This document shows positions 1 to 7,606 of a stretch of DNA of 64,000 nt, one piece after another. How positions within the stretch are numbered: position 1 is the stretch's first letter; every line of letters starts with the position of its first letter. The translations under genes and the position numbers were made by a program. The notes under the pieces are model-generated. The model searched no databases. It was given only the letters and a program-made list of their open reading frames with translations, and was not told the DNA's origin. The stretch comes from Gammaproteobacteria bacterium (GTDB taxonomy: Bacteria > Pseudomonadota > Gammaproteobacteria > Steroidobacterales > GCA-2729495). Location of the stretch: assembly GCA_021773815.1 (NCBI GenBank), contig JAJFJS010000036.1, forward strand, positions 1 through 64,000. Reading direction: 5' to 3'.

Positions 1-1650
1 CCGCTTGGATTCATGGACTGCTGCCGAATTCGCTATCGCGGTGATTTCTGCCTTCATGCCAATAACCGAATCTGCGAGTTCAATGCTGTTTTCTGCGACA
101 GCCTTAATGGCATCGGCGACTGCTCGCACCACGACAGCATGGAATGCGATCAGCATCTCTCGCGTCTGCGGACTGACAGAAACATTCTTATGGATACGGC
201 TTATACCCAGTTCGACCAGATTGGTCTCGACAACATCACCGATATTCTCCAGGTCATTGGCCACATCCATGAGGCGCAGGAATTCGTCGGATTGTTTTTT
301 TGTCAGTTTCAATACACTGATTTTGCCGAGGTAAGTCACTATCTGCGCGTGCAAGGCATCAACCCTTTCATCTATCTGTCTGATTTCCTCCAGGGTATAC
401 CTGCTTCCCTGGAGAATTGCCGGCATCACTCGCACGAGCATTTCCTGCACATACTCTCCCATGTTTTCGATTTCCATCCGCGCGCGATCGAGCGCGATTG
501 ATGGCGTCGAAAGCAATTCGTCGTCCAGAAACTTGCTCCTGAGAACTTCTTCTTCATCGAGAGGCCTGTCCGGAATCAACCACTCGACAAACCGGGCAAT
601 CGAGGTTGTAAAACCGATAAAGATCAGGGTATTGACGATATTGAATATCGTATGCGCGTTGGCGATCTCCCGCGGAGTATCGGCCGCCATGCGCTGTGAC
701 CCGGACAGTTCGGTACTTGACGGCGAGATGGTCGTTACAAATGCCGCAAGCTGATCAATAAAACTGAACCACAGAACAACGCCGGCAATGTTAAACAGGA
801 CGTGAGTCGTCGCTGCGCGTATCGCTTCGCGAGGCTTTCCGATTGCCGCCAACATCGCGGTGATGCAGGTGCCTATGTTGGCACCGAAAGCCAGTGCGAT
901 ACCCGCCGGCAAAGTGATGAATCCCTCACCCGCCATGACGATAACGATAGCCGTAGTGGCCGACGATGACTGAACAAGCGCCGTGAATGCCGCGGCAATA
1001 AGAATTCCGATAACAGGCGTTTCCATGGAGCCCATCAGATCCAGGAATGGCTGATAGCTTCGCAGTGGCTGCATTGCCTCACTCATTACGCTCATGCCGA
1101 AAAACAAAAGCCCCAGCCCCATCAACATAGCGCCATAGTGGCGCGGTGCATCTTTTTTCGAGACGAAAAGAAAACCGAAGCCGACAGCAATCATCAGCAA
1201 TGCGGCTTTTGTGATTTTGAATGCGACTATCTGGGCGGTAATGGTGGTCCCGATATTGGCCCCCATGATCACGCCGATAGACTGTGAAAATGACATCAGG
1301 CCGGCCGTCGTAAATCCAACAACGAGGACCGTTGTGACCGACGATGACTGAATAACCGCAGTGACAAATGCGCCGGTCAACGCGCCCATGAAACGATTTG
1401 AGGTGAGTCTTGCCAGAACCGTTCGCATGCTGTCGCCAGCAACGGCCTTTAGTGCGACCGTCATCTGGTCCAGCCCGAAAAGGAACAGGGCGAGCCCACC
1501 CAATAATTCTATCGTCATCTGGCCTGCGGCTATTTCGCCGGACGCATCACTCCCGGCAAGTGCGGGCAAGCAATAAATGAGGCCTGCAGTAGCGACGCCA
1601 ATAAGAGTCGCTTGCCGAGGGACAGCCTGAAGCGAATCTGGCCGCTTCAC
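1..1650 (-). CDS. Na/Pi cotransporter family protein (3' end cut by window edge)
   Basis: Sodium-dependent phosphate carrier of the inner membrane. The frame is open without a stop from a GTG at 1650 to the window edge, so the C-terminus is missing. The N-terminus has a hydrophobic leader, then two Na/Pi-cotransporter repeats, each with the diagnostic QSSS motif (VIQSSSVTTVLVV and LVQSSSATTAIVIV), followed by GANIGT-type motifs (GANIGTTITAQ, GANIGTCITAM). The part near the edge is soluble and helical, which fits the PhoU-like tail of this family. I chose the GTG because the only upstream ATG (1669) hits a stop after seven codons, and a GAGG lies about 8 nt upstream of the GTG. It starts 12 nt after the universal stress gene ends, and a PiT transporter lies further upstream, so it probably belongs to a phosphate/stress operon. 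Confidence 0.88.
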   Translation of the reverse strand, partial: MKRPDSLQAVPRQATLIGVATAGLIYCLPALAGSDASGEIAAGQMTIELLGGLALFLFGLDQMTVALKAVAGDSMRTVLARLTSNRFMGALTGAFVTAVIQSSSVTTVLVVGFTTAGLMSFSQSIGVIMGANIGTTITAQIVAFKITKAALLMIAVGFGFLFVSKKDAPRHYGAMLMGLGLLFFGMSVMSEAMQPLRSYQPFLDLMGSMETPVIGILIAAAFTALVQSSSATTAIVIVMAGEGFITLPAGIALAFGANIGTCITAMLAAIGKPREAIRAATTHVLFNIAGVVLWFSFIDQLAAFVTTISPSSTELSGSQRMAADTPREIANAHTIFNIVNTLIFIGFTTSIARFVEWLIPDRPLDEEEVLRSKFLDDELLSTPSIALDRARMEIENMGEYVQEMLVRVMPAILQGSRYTLEEIRQIDERVDALHAQIVTYLGKISVLKLTKKQSDEFLRLMDVANDLENIGDVVETNLVELGISRIHKNVSVSPQTREMLIAFHAVVVRAVADAIKAVAENSIELADSVIGMKAEITAIANSAAVHESKR

Positions 1651-1662
1651 AGAAAACCCGCC

Positions 1663-2211
1663 TCATTCATCAACGGGCTTTTCCTTGTTCTTGACGATAG
1701 TGACCGGATACGGACAAAGCTGAACGATCTGGGCAGCCTTCGAGCCAATAATCAGGCTATCAAGCCCGGTACGACCATGACTGCCCATCACAACCATTAC
1801 CGGAACCAGCTCATCTGCGACCTCCAGGATACGCGTAGCCGGAAGTCCAGTGACCATAAGAACGTCAGCTTCCCGCAAGAGTAAACAGTCTGGGCGAGAC
1901 TCGATCACACCCGACAAAAATTCGCGAAAGGCCTCTTCTGCAACATCATCTATTCGCTCCAAATGCTTAGGCCCTATCAACTTGGAGTAGTAACCGGGCA
2001 TCTCACCCGGATCGTGAACAACATGCAGCACAATCAGGGCCGCTCGCAATGCCTCCGCGAGCGTTGCTGCGAAGTAAAGCGCCATCGCTGAGTGATCGGA
2101 AAAGTCCACCGGAACAAGAATGATCCGCCCATCGGCCTTGCTGCGAGCTGACTGCGCAAACTCGGAGATCTCCTCTAAGGACTTGGCAAGAAGTGCCGCA
2201 GGTTTTTTCAT
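1663..2211 (-). CDS. universal stress protein (UspA family)
   Basis: A single-domain UspA-fold protein of 182 aa with a roughly 25-residue N-terminal extension. The domain opens with the usual strand (GRIILVPVDFSDHS) and carries the ATP-binding motif G-2x-G-9x-G-S as VMGSHGRTGLDSLIIGSKA near the C-terminus. This places it in the ATP-binding subgroup. Such proteins are cytosolic stress or energy-status modulators. It sits between two different phosphate transporters in the same orientation (40 nt after PiT, 12 nt before the Na/Pi gene), so a role tuned to phosphate or energy status is a reasonable inference. The ATG start is preceded by GGAGA. Confidence 0.88.
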   Translation of the reverse strand: MKKPAALLAKSLEEISEFAQSARSKADGRIILVPVDFSDHSAMALYFAATLAEALRAALIVLHVVHDPGEMPGYYSKLIGPKHLERIDDVAEEAFREFLSGVIESRPDCLLLREADVLMVTGLPATRILEVADELVPVMVVMGSHGRTGLDSLIIGSKAAQIVQLCPYPVTIVKNKEKPVDE

Positions 2212-2251
2212 GCTGTTGTCTCCTGTCGCATTGTCATCACCCTCGACGCGC

Positions 2252-3823
2252 CTAGGGGAGCATCATTCCACGGATAGTGTAGTACAAGAGCGCAGCCATC
2301 AATGCTGAAACCGGCACCGTAACCAGCCAGGCCATCACGATTCTCAACAGGTGGGAACGCTTCACAAGTTCGTGACGATAGACGCCCTTCAGTGTCCTGC
2401 GTTCTTTCTTTGACAGCTGTGTCGCACCGGTTTTTTCTTTCAGTTGTTTCAACATCGTCGCTTTCAAATCTATCGATGCGATCTTGAATTCCTGGAGGTA
2501 GGCAGCAACCTCCGCTTCATCCTTTCCATGGTGGTGATCCTCGATGTCCAATACCATTTTTGAGTAGGTGGTCTTGAGATATTCGCGCAGAAAACCCACG
2601 CCAAACACGCCACCAACAGCCACATGCGTGGAACTCACCGGTAACCCGAGGTTCGTTGCGATGATCACCGTAATCGCTGCCGCGAGTGCAACACAGAATG
2701 CTCGCATCTGGTCCAACTCGGTAATCTCGCTGCCCACGGTACGTATCAGCTTGGGACCGTACAACGCGAGACCGACCGCAATACCCAACGCGCCGACCAG
2801 CATCACCCAGGTTGGTATGGAGGCCTCGCTGCTGACCGAGCCATGAAGAATGGTGTCATTGATCGCCGCGAGCGGTCCCACCGCATTGGCGACATCATTT
2901 GCGCCGTGAGCGAAGCTCAACAGCGCCGCCGCAAAAATTAGCGGCACGGTAAACAACTGGTTCACGCCCTGCTTGTCGTTCGAAATAAGCTTCACCTTGC
3001 GCGCGATTGCCGGTCTGACCAGAAAATAAACAACGATCCCGGCAACTGCGCCGATGGCCAACGCGGTTGCAAAGTCCACAGCCCAGATCTTTTTCAGGCC
3101 CTTGAGAATCAAATAGGTTGAGAACGCCCACGCCATGATGGAAATCAGGAATGGCACTATTTTTTCCGCGCATGCTGCCATTTCGGGGCCACGGTAGGTA
3201 ATCGTGCGTTTGATGAAGTAGAGGACTCCTGCCGCGATTGCGCCCCCCATGAGCGGGGAAATCGCCCAGCTCGCCACAATCTGGCTCACGGTCTCCCAAT
3301 TGGCAATCTCCCACCCGCCGGCAGCGATTCCCGCGCCCAAAACGCCGCCGACTATGGAGTGAGTGGTGGAAACCGGCGCACCCAGGACGGTCGCAATGTT
3401 CAGCCAGATGGCGCCCGCCAGCAACGCGGCCATCATTAGCCAGACAAAAGTGTCATTGTCGGCGATCAGGGCCGGATCAATGATCCCTTTCTTGATCGTG
3501 CTGACGACTTCACCGCCCGCGATCAGCGCGCCGGACGCTTCAAATATCCCGGCAATAATGATCGCTCCCAAGAGCGTAATCGCTTTCGATCCGACCGCCG
3601 GACCCACATTGTTGGCAACGTCATTTGCCCCGATATTGATCGCCATGTAACCACCGATCATCGCGGCAATGACCAGCATATGACTGTTGGTAACCTGTTG
3701 GACCGACATGCCCGAGTACAACATGACGCCAACCACGAATAACAAGGCGGTACCAAGCCGGAATAATTCCGCCCGGCCGCGGCGAGTTGCACGCTCTATT
3801 TGGGCGACATCTTCGAGATCCAT
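2252..3823 (-). CDS. inorganic phosphate transporter, PiT family
   Basis: Low-affinity phosphate (or metal-phosphate) symporter of the inner membrane, about 523 aa, the usual size for the long PiT form. Both PiT signature repeats are visible: GANDVANNVGPAVGSKAI in the first half and HGANDVANAVGPLAAI in the second. Each half also has a (S/T)STTH-type motif (APVSTTHSIVGG, LPVSSTHVAVGG). A charged cytoplasmic stretch rich in Lys, Glu and His precedes the last membrane helix. The frame extends to a GTG at 3829, but GGGGAG lies 5 nt upstream of the ATG at 3823, so I prefer that start. It is the first gene of the PiT - Usp - Na/Pi series. Confidence 0.92.
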   Translation of the reverse strand: MDLEDVAQIERATRRGRAELFRLGTALLFVVGVMLYSGMSVQQVTNSHMLVIAAMIGGYMAINIGANDVANNVGPAVGSKAITLLGAIIIAGIFEASGALIAGGEVVSTIKKGIIDPALIADNDTFVWLMMAALLAGAIWLNIATVLGAPVSTTHSIVGGVLGAGIAAGGWEIANWETVSQIVASWAISPLMGGAIAAGVLYFIKRTITYRGPEMAACAEKIVPFLISIMAWAFSTYLILKGLKKIWAVDFATALAIGAVAGIVVYFLVRPAIARKVKLISNDKQGVNQLFTVPLIFAAALLSFAHGANDVANAVGPLAAINDTILHGSVSSEASIPTWVMLVGALGIAVGLALYGPKLIRTVGSEITELDQMRAFCVALAAAITVIIATNLGLPVSSTHVAVGGVFGVGFLREYLKTTYSKMVLDIEDHHHGKDEAEVAAYLQEFKIASIDLKATMLKQLKEKTGATQLSKKERRTLKGVYRHELVKRSHLLRIVMAWLVTVPVSALMAALLYYTIRGMMLP

Positions 3824-4649
3824 GGCCACTCCCCTGTCAGGACAAAATGCTACTGGTCACAGCTAATGGCATTAAGCTGCTTTACTGATCAACAAATACT
3901 CCGCATGAAGAAATCGCGACACAAAAAGAAACCCGCCCAGGCGTTTGCCAAAACATTCTGCCGGGCATTGACCAAACCCGCGCAGGCATCGTCGATGCGG
4001 CAATCCACAGATGGCAAACACCTGCGACTTATTTAGCAGGAAGCGTCTACTATCATCGGCAGGGGCGCTGCCAACACTACTGCCATAAAGCAGCCGGGCC
4101 TGCATTGCACAGGTATTGCGCGCGTGAACAGCATCACCCAATATTTTCTTGCTGCAGGCAGCAGATGGAACTTCCTCTTTCTTTTCGGCTTTCTTTTTTG
4201 TCTCGGCTATTCCTTTCTTATCGCAACTGAAAACCTTTTTTTACGCATTTAATTTAGCGGCTTAGACTTAGCATCTAACTACGGAGATATACCTAACGAG
4301 GTTCCATATTTATCTATAGACAAGGAATTTCATGAGCAGGCACATGAAATGGTTGACCAGCAGCCAGGCATCCAGCCTCGTCAACCTGACCAAGCCCCGC
4401 CAGAAATGCGGGACACGCCGGGATTTCGCGGACCTGGCCGACCCGTACCTATTGGTTTAAAGCTCCATTAAGAGCCTGGTGACAACGCCCTCACCGTCAT
4501 CGCATTCAGGGCATTTGTTTGTGTGGCCGTCGGGCGGCGCACGTCCTGGTTTTAGCGGCATCGTGCACAGAATGCACGCCTAGGGGATCTCCAGGGGATC
4601 GCTGGAAAACCATCGAGCCGACCAAAGCCATTAACCCATATGTTCTATA
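3824..4649. other. intergenic region without a convincing gene
   Basis: About 0.8 kb between the phosphate block and the tRNA-Ser region. The stretch from about 4150 to 4320 is visibly more AT-rich than its surroundings and could hold promoters. Open frames here look like chance, apart from one weak small ORF (4332-4460), listed separately. I saw no terminator with a T-run. Confidence 0.5.
4332..4460 (+). CDS. possible small ORF, 42 aa, unknown
   Basis: The product starts MSRHMKWLTSSQASS and ends ADPYLLV. It has no recognisable domain. The only support is an AAGGA about 5 nt before the ATG and an isolated position in an otherwise empty AT-rich stretch. It could easily be a chance frame. Confidence 0.18.
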   Translation: MSRHMKWLTSSQASSLVNLTKPRQKCGTRRDFADLADPYLLV

Positions 4650-4731
4650 TGGCGAAGAGGGAGGGATTATTCGCTCGCTTCGCGAGCTCACCCCAAAGGG
4701 GCCGTCGTCGCTGCGCGACGACGTTCTCTCC
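4650..4731 (-). repeat. tRNA-Ser-derived structured element (CCA-ended)
   Basis: Read on the minus strand, this 82-nt element ends in CCCTCCCTCTTCGCCA. This is nearly the same 3' end, including CCA, as the genuine tRNA-Ser about 200 nt away (CCCTCCCTCTCCGCCA). It begins with GGAGAGA, which can pair with its own 3' end at 6 of 7 positions (one G-U), so an acceptor-like stem is kept. The anticodon arm and body are replaced by three perfect small hairpins: CGTCGTCGCGCAGCGACGACG, CCCCTTTGGGG and GCTCGCGAAGCGAGC. It is not a functional tRNA. It looks like a tRNA-derived repeat. Confidence 0.6.
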
Positions 4732-4739
4732 CCGTCATC

Positions 4740-4758
4740 CGGATCGCGATGCGATCCG
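4740..4758. repeat. perfect 8-bp hairpin with 3-nt loop
   Basis: CGGATCGC - GAT - GCGATCCG. It lies just beside the tRNA-derived element and continues the chain of hairpins. No T-run follows on either strand, so a terminator role is unproven. Confidence 0.45.
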
Positions 4759-4809
4759 TCTGCCCGACCCGAGTCGAACCGCGGGGTTCTCACCGGGCTC
4801 CCCCGTCGA

Positions 4810-4854
4810 ATGAATACAAAGACCGGTATCTTCGATACCGGTCTTTGTATTCAT
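4810..4854. repeat. perfect 21-bp inverted repeat abutting the tRNA-Ser 3' end
   Basis: Two exact 21-nt complementary arms (4810-4830 and 4834-4854) are separated by TTC. The last base is shared with the complement of the tRNA terminal CCA. On the tRNA strand it would form a very stable hairpin right after the tRNA. There is no T-run, so it could be an RNA-processing or transcription stop signal, or an unrelated palindromic insertion. Confidence 0.65.
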
Positions 4855-4941
4855 GGCGGAGAGGGAGGGATTCGAACCCCCGGACCCTTGCGGGTCAACG
4901 GTTTTCAAGACCGCCGCATTCGACCACTCTGCCACCTCTCC
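4854..4941 (-). tRNA. tRNA-Ser (anticodon UGA)
   Basis: 88 nt including an encoded CCA. The 7-bp acceptor stem GGAGAGG/CCTCTCC is perfect, with discriminator G. The anticodon arm reads GGTCTTGAAAACC, with UGA in the 7-nt loop. The long variable arm (GACCCGCAAGGGTC region) is typical of class II serine tRNAs, and the T-arm is GGGGGTTCGAATCCC. It lies 65 nt from the 3' end of xrtA and on the same strand. Confidence 0.96.
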
Positions 4942-5006
4942 GCGGGTGCATCGGTTCGTGCGCGGGCTATTCTAGCAGGCGGCCACGGGAGAGCGAGACC
5001 GTCCGA

Positions 5007-6509
5007 TTAGCGGAATACGTCCGCCATGAATTCGTCCAGCTTCCGGCGCGCCGTGGCCGTGTCGCCGTCAAATCGCACGCTGACCGCGACGACGCCCGTC
5101 GGGACCGGGCGGCTGAGCAACGCGTTGCGCAGTTCGCGGAGCTTGATGACCAGCCGGTTGCGGACCGGTCGGCCGTCGATGACATACCAGTGCCGGATGA
5201 GCCGTTTGACGTCGTCGGTGCCGATGATCTCCGTCTCGACATATGGCAGCGATCCGCTCGCGGGCAACGCGACGATGCCGGTCTGCTCACCCAGCAGCAG
5301 CCAGCGGTCGCGATCGAATAGCCGGTTGTCTTCATTGATCAACTCGGACTCACTCGACAGTGTCCGGTACCAGATCATATAGACCTCGATCGCTGACGTG
5401 GCGCCGGAATAGCTGCCGGAACGAATCACCGTGTCGCCGCGAAACCGCGGCGACCAGTCCTCGCGCCATGACCCCGGACCGGACCAGGTCCCGGTTGCGG
5501 CCGGCAGCGGCACGGACGTCGGGTTCGTCACGGCCGCGGCGCGCGTCGTCAGCACCGTCGCGGTCGCCGGCGCCAGCACGACGATGCCAATGATCGCGCT
5601 GGCCGCGATCAGCATCTTCCCGGCGGCGACCGGTCGCGCCACGGACTCGACATCGGCATTGCCGTCTTCTACAGCCGCATCTTCGGCACCGAGGTCGGAG
5701 TACCGGGCGGCGAGCGCGAGCAGGATCATGATCACAATGCCGAACACCACATAACCGAGCCAGACGTGATCGGCGATGAGTTCCATGCCGCTGTAATGCG
5801 CGACCATGACGACCGCATAGGCGCGCACCCAGTTGGCAACGATCGCCAGCGCGACGACACCGACCATGAACACCGTGCGTCGGGTCAAAGATCGAAAATT
5901 CAGATAAGCGATCAGCGCGCCGACAGCCACGGCCGCCATCAGCATGCGAATGCCGCTGCACGCCTCGATGACCCGGAAACTGCCGTTGGGTATTTCCAGA
6001 TACAGGCCGTCGCGATACACGGCCACACCCGACGCCCGCACCGCCAGTACGGTCATGTCGGCCGTGAAGTCCATCAGCGGGGGCACCAGGAAGTCGCCAA
6101 ACGGCACGAGGAAGAACAGGTAGCCGAGCGGGAACATGATCGTACGCGCAACGGGGGTCCCCAGCACCGCCCAGATCGACAGCGGGATCAGACCGACCGC
6201 GGCGAAGTTCTGCACGACCGCGATGTTGGCGGTCGCCCCTAGCGTCCAGACACCCGCCGCAAGCGTGACACCCGCCAATCCGGCATAGGAGACCGCCGGT
6301 TCGACCCCGCGCAAGACATCGCGCTGCCGCCAGATCAACCAGCCGCTGATCGGCGCGATCAACAGGCAGTGATTGAAATTGTCGATCTCGACCCAGAGCC
6401 GCAGCATTGCCGCAAAGCTGTCGGACAACGCGATGACAATTGCGATAAGAATGGCGCCGGCGACCAGCCACAGGCGCAACAAGACCGGTGATTGGGGCAT
6501 GCCCGTCAT
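5007..6509 (-). CDS. xrtA: exosortase A fused to an EpsI-type C-terminal domain
   Basis: Membrane transpeptidase that cleaves PEP-CTERM anchors of exported proteins in organisms making extracellular polysaccharide. The first roughly 285 residues form about eight membrane helices and carry the exosortase catalytic set: Cys184 in IEACSGIRML, Arg229 in ANWVRAYAVV and His248 in IADHVWLGYV. After a hydrophilic linker and one further helix, the C-terminal roughly 180 residues are a periplasmic EpsI-like domain (VYMIWYRTLSSESELINEDNR region). This XrtA-EpsI fusion is typical of exosortase A. The ATG at 6509 has GGAG about 6 nt upstream. Matching partners lie elsewhere in the window: a PEP-CTERM protein at 16545 and an amidotransferase and glycosyltransferase at the right end. 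Confidence 0.93.
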   Translation of the reverse strand: MTGMPQSPVLLRLWLVAGAILIAIVIALSDSFAAMLRLWVEIDNFNHCLLIAPISGWLIWRQRDVLRGVEPAVSYAGLAGVTLAAGVWTLGATANIAVVQNFAAVGLIPLSIWAVLGTPVARTIMFPLGYLFFLVPFGDFLVPPLMDFTADMTVLAVRASGVAVYRDGLYLEIPNGSFRVIEACSGIRMLMAAVAVGALIAYLNFRSLTRRTVFMVGVVALAIVANWVRAYAVVMVAHYSGMELIADHVWLGYVVFGIVIMILLALAARYSDLGAEDAAVEDGNADVESVARPVAAGKMLIAASAIIGIVVLAPATATVLTTRAAAVTNPTSVPLPAATGTWSGPGSWREDWSPRFRGDTVIRSGSYSGATSAIEVYMIWYRTLSSESELINEDNRLFDRDRWLLLGEQTGIVALPASGSLPYVETEIIGTDDVKRLIRHWYVIDGRPVRNRLVIKLRELRNALLSRPVPTGVVAVSVRFDGDTATARRKLDEFMADVFR

Positions 6510-6794
6510 GCAGACTCCGGGCGGATCGGTTGGGCGGCGTCTTTTTCGACCATCACAGGTGATCTGCTGTTCGAAGCGTACGGCACCGAGTCTAGCAGAT
6601 CCGCCACGAGCCCTAGTCGTTCAGCGTTGCGGGCGCGGCGCCCCGCGGCGATGCACGCGGCCCGGGCGCATCGTTGCCGGCGGCCGGCCCAAAGGCGCAA
6701 CCGATGGCCCAGGCAGCTGGCTCAAGTGGCAGCGGTTACTTTCACCAGCCGACACGTGGTTCGCACCATCGGCCGGCTGGTGAGCGTTGCAGAG

Positions 6795-6989
6795 CTAACT
6801 TCGCTCCGGCACCTCGCGGGCCTCGCGAGCTTTCAATTCCGTAATGATTTGCAGCTTTTGGACATGCGAGAATTGCGGCCAGCCGGCGATTTCGTCCTGC
6901 GTCCGATGGCAGCCAAGGCAATAGCCCGTCTGTGCGTCGATCACACATACATTAATGCAGGGCGAGAGTGCGCCGGTCGAATTGGCCAT
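6795..6989 (-). CDS. DUF1289 family small cysteine protein
   Basis: 64 aa. It shows the DUF1289 pattern [29 protein letters not shown]: four cysteines in a CxxxC...CxxC arrangement that suggests metal binding, then the conserved RTxDEIAxW stretch and a charged C-terminus. The function of the family is unknown. It is divergent from the SRPBCC gene with only 11 nt between start codons, so their promoters must overlap each other's 5' ends. I see no clear ribosome site. Confidence 0.85.
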   Translation of the reverse strand: MANSTGALSPCINVCVIDAQTGYCLGCHRTQDEIAGWPQFSHVQKLQIITELKAREAREVPERS

Positions 6990-7000
6990 GGATGTCCGGG

Positions 7001-7591
7001 ATGAACCGTTTGAATCTGCGAATATTATTGACCGTTGCGGCGTTCCTTGCCAGCACCCAGGTCACATTTGGCCTCGACCTGGTCCAGGTCACGGTCGACG
7101 TCGATGACGGGCAGTACCGCGTACTGGGCCGCAGTCGGATCGAGGCTTCCCCCGAATTCGTCTACGCGACGCTGATGGATTTCGACAATTTCCACAAACT
7201 CGCGCCCGGCATCGCCGCGACGCGCTTCCTGCCGCCCGAGCCCTCCGGCGAGCGGCGCGCCTATTCCCGCTTTGAGTCCTGTGTGCTGCTGTTCTGCAAG
7301 ACCGTCGAGAAGATCGAGGCCATCGATGGCCACCCGTTCGATTCGATCAGCGCCCGGGCCATCCCCGAGCTCAGTGACTTCGTGTTCAACGATTCAAACT
7401 GGCTGATCGAGGCGGTCGGCGATGCGACGCTACTAACTTTCACGGCCGAGTTTGAACCCGACTTCTGGATCCCGCCGCTGATCGGCCCGTGGGCCGTGCG
7501 GCGCAAACTGGTTCAGACGGCCGAGCTGATCGGCATGCGCATTGAATGGATGGCCGAACGCGGTCTGACGCTGGCCGACGTCCGCGAGTAA
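7001..7591 (+). CDS. exported SRPBCC/START-like fold protein
   Basis: About 196 aa with an N-terminal signal peptide ([20 protein letters not shown], cleavage near TFG-LDL). A polyketide cyclase/START-like lipid-binding domain follows: the segment [21 protein letters not shown] is the usual N-terminal strand-helix of the fold, and the C-terminal long helix is [18 protein letters not shown]. The ligand is unknown. In-frame starts lie at 6968, 6992 and 7001; 7001 gives the cleanest signal peptide. It is convergent with the lipoprotein gene that follows. Confidence 0.75.
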   Translation: MNRLNLRILLTVAAFLASTQVTFGLDLVQVTVDVDDGQYRVLGRSRIEASPEFVYATLMDFDNFHKLAPGIAATRFLPPEPSGERRAYSRFESCVLLFCKTVEKIEAIDGHPFDSISARAIPELSDFVFNDSNWLIEAVGDATLLTFTAEFEPDFWIPPLIGPWAVRRKLVQTAELIGMRIEWMAERGLTLADVRE

Positions 7592-7606
7592 CGGCCGGCG
7601 CGCGCA

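Noticed and set aside
13-754. Plus-strand open frames at the left edge
   Set aside because: They lie antisense to the continuous Na/Pi cotransporter frame, whose QSSS motifs are clear.
3872-4141. 89-aa minus-strand frame upstream of the PiT gene
   Set aside because: No start context, no domain, composition like random sequence.
4519-5010. 163-aa plus-strand frame over the tRNA region
   Set aside because: It reads through the tRNA-Ser and its hairpins; such peptides are well-known false proteins.
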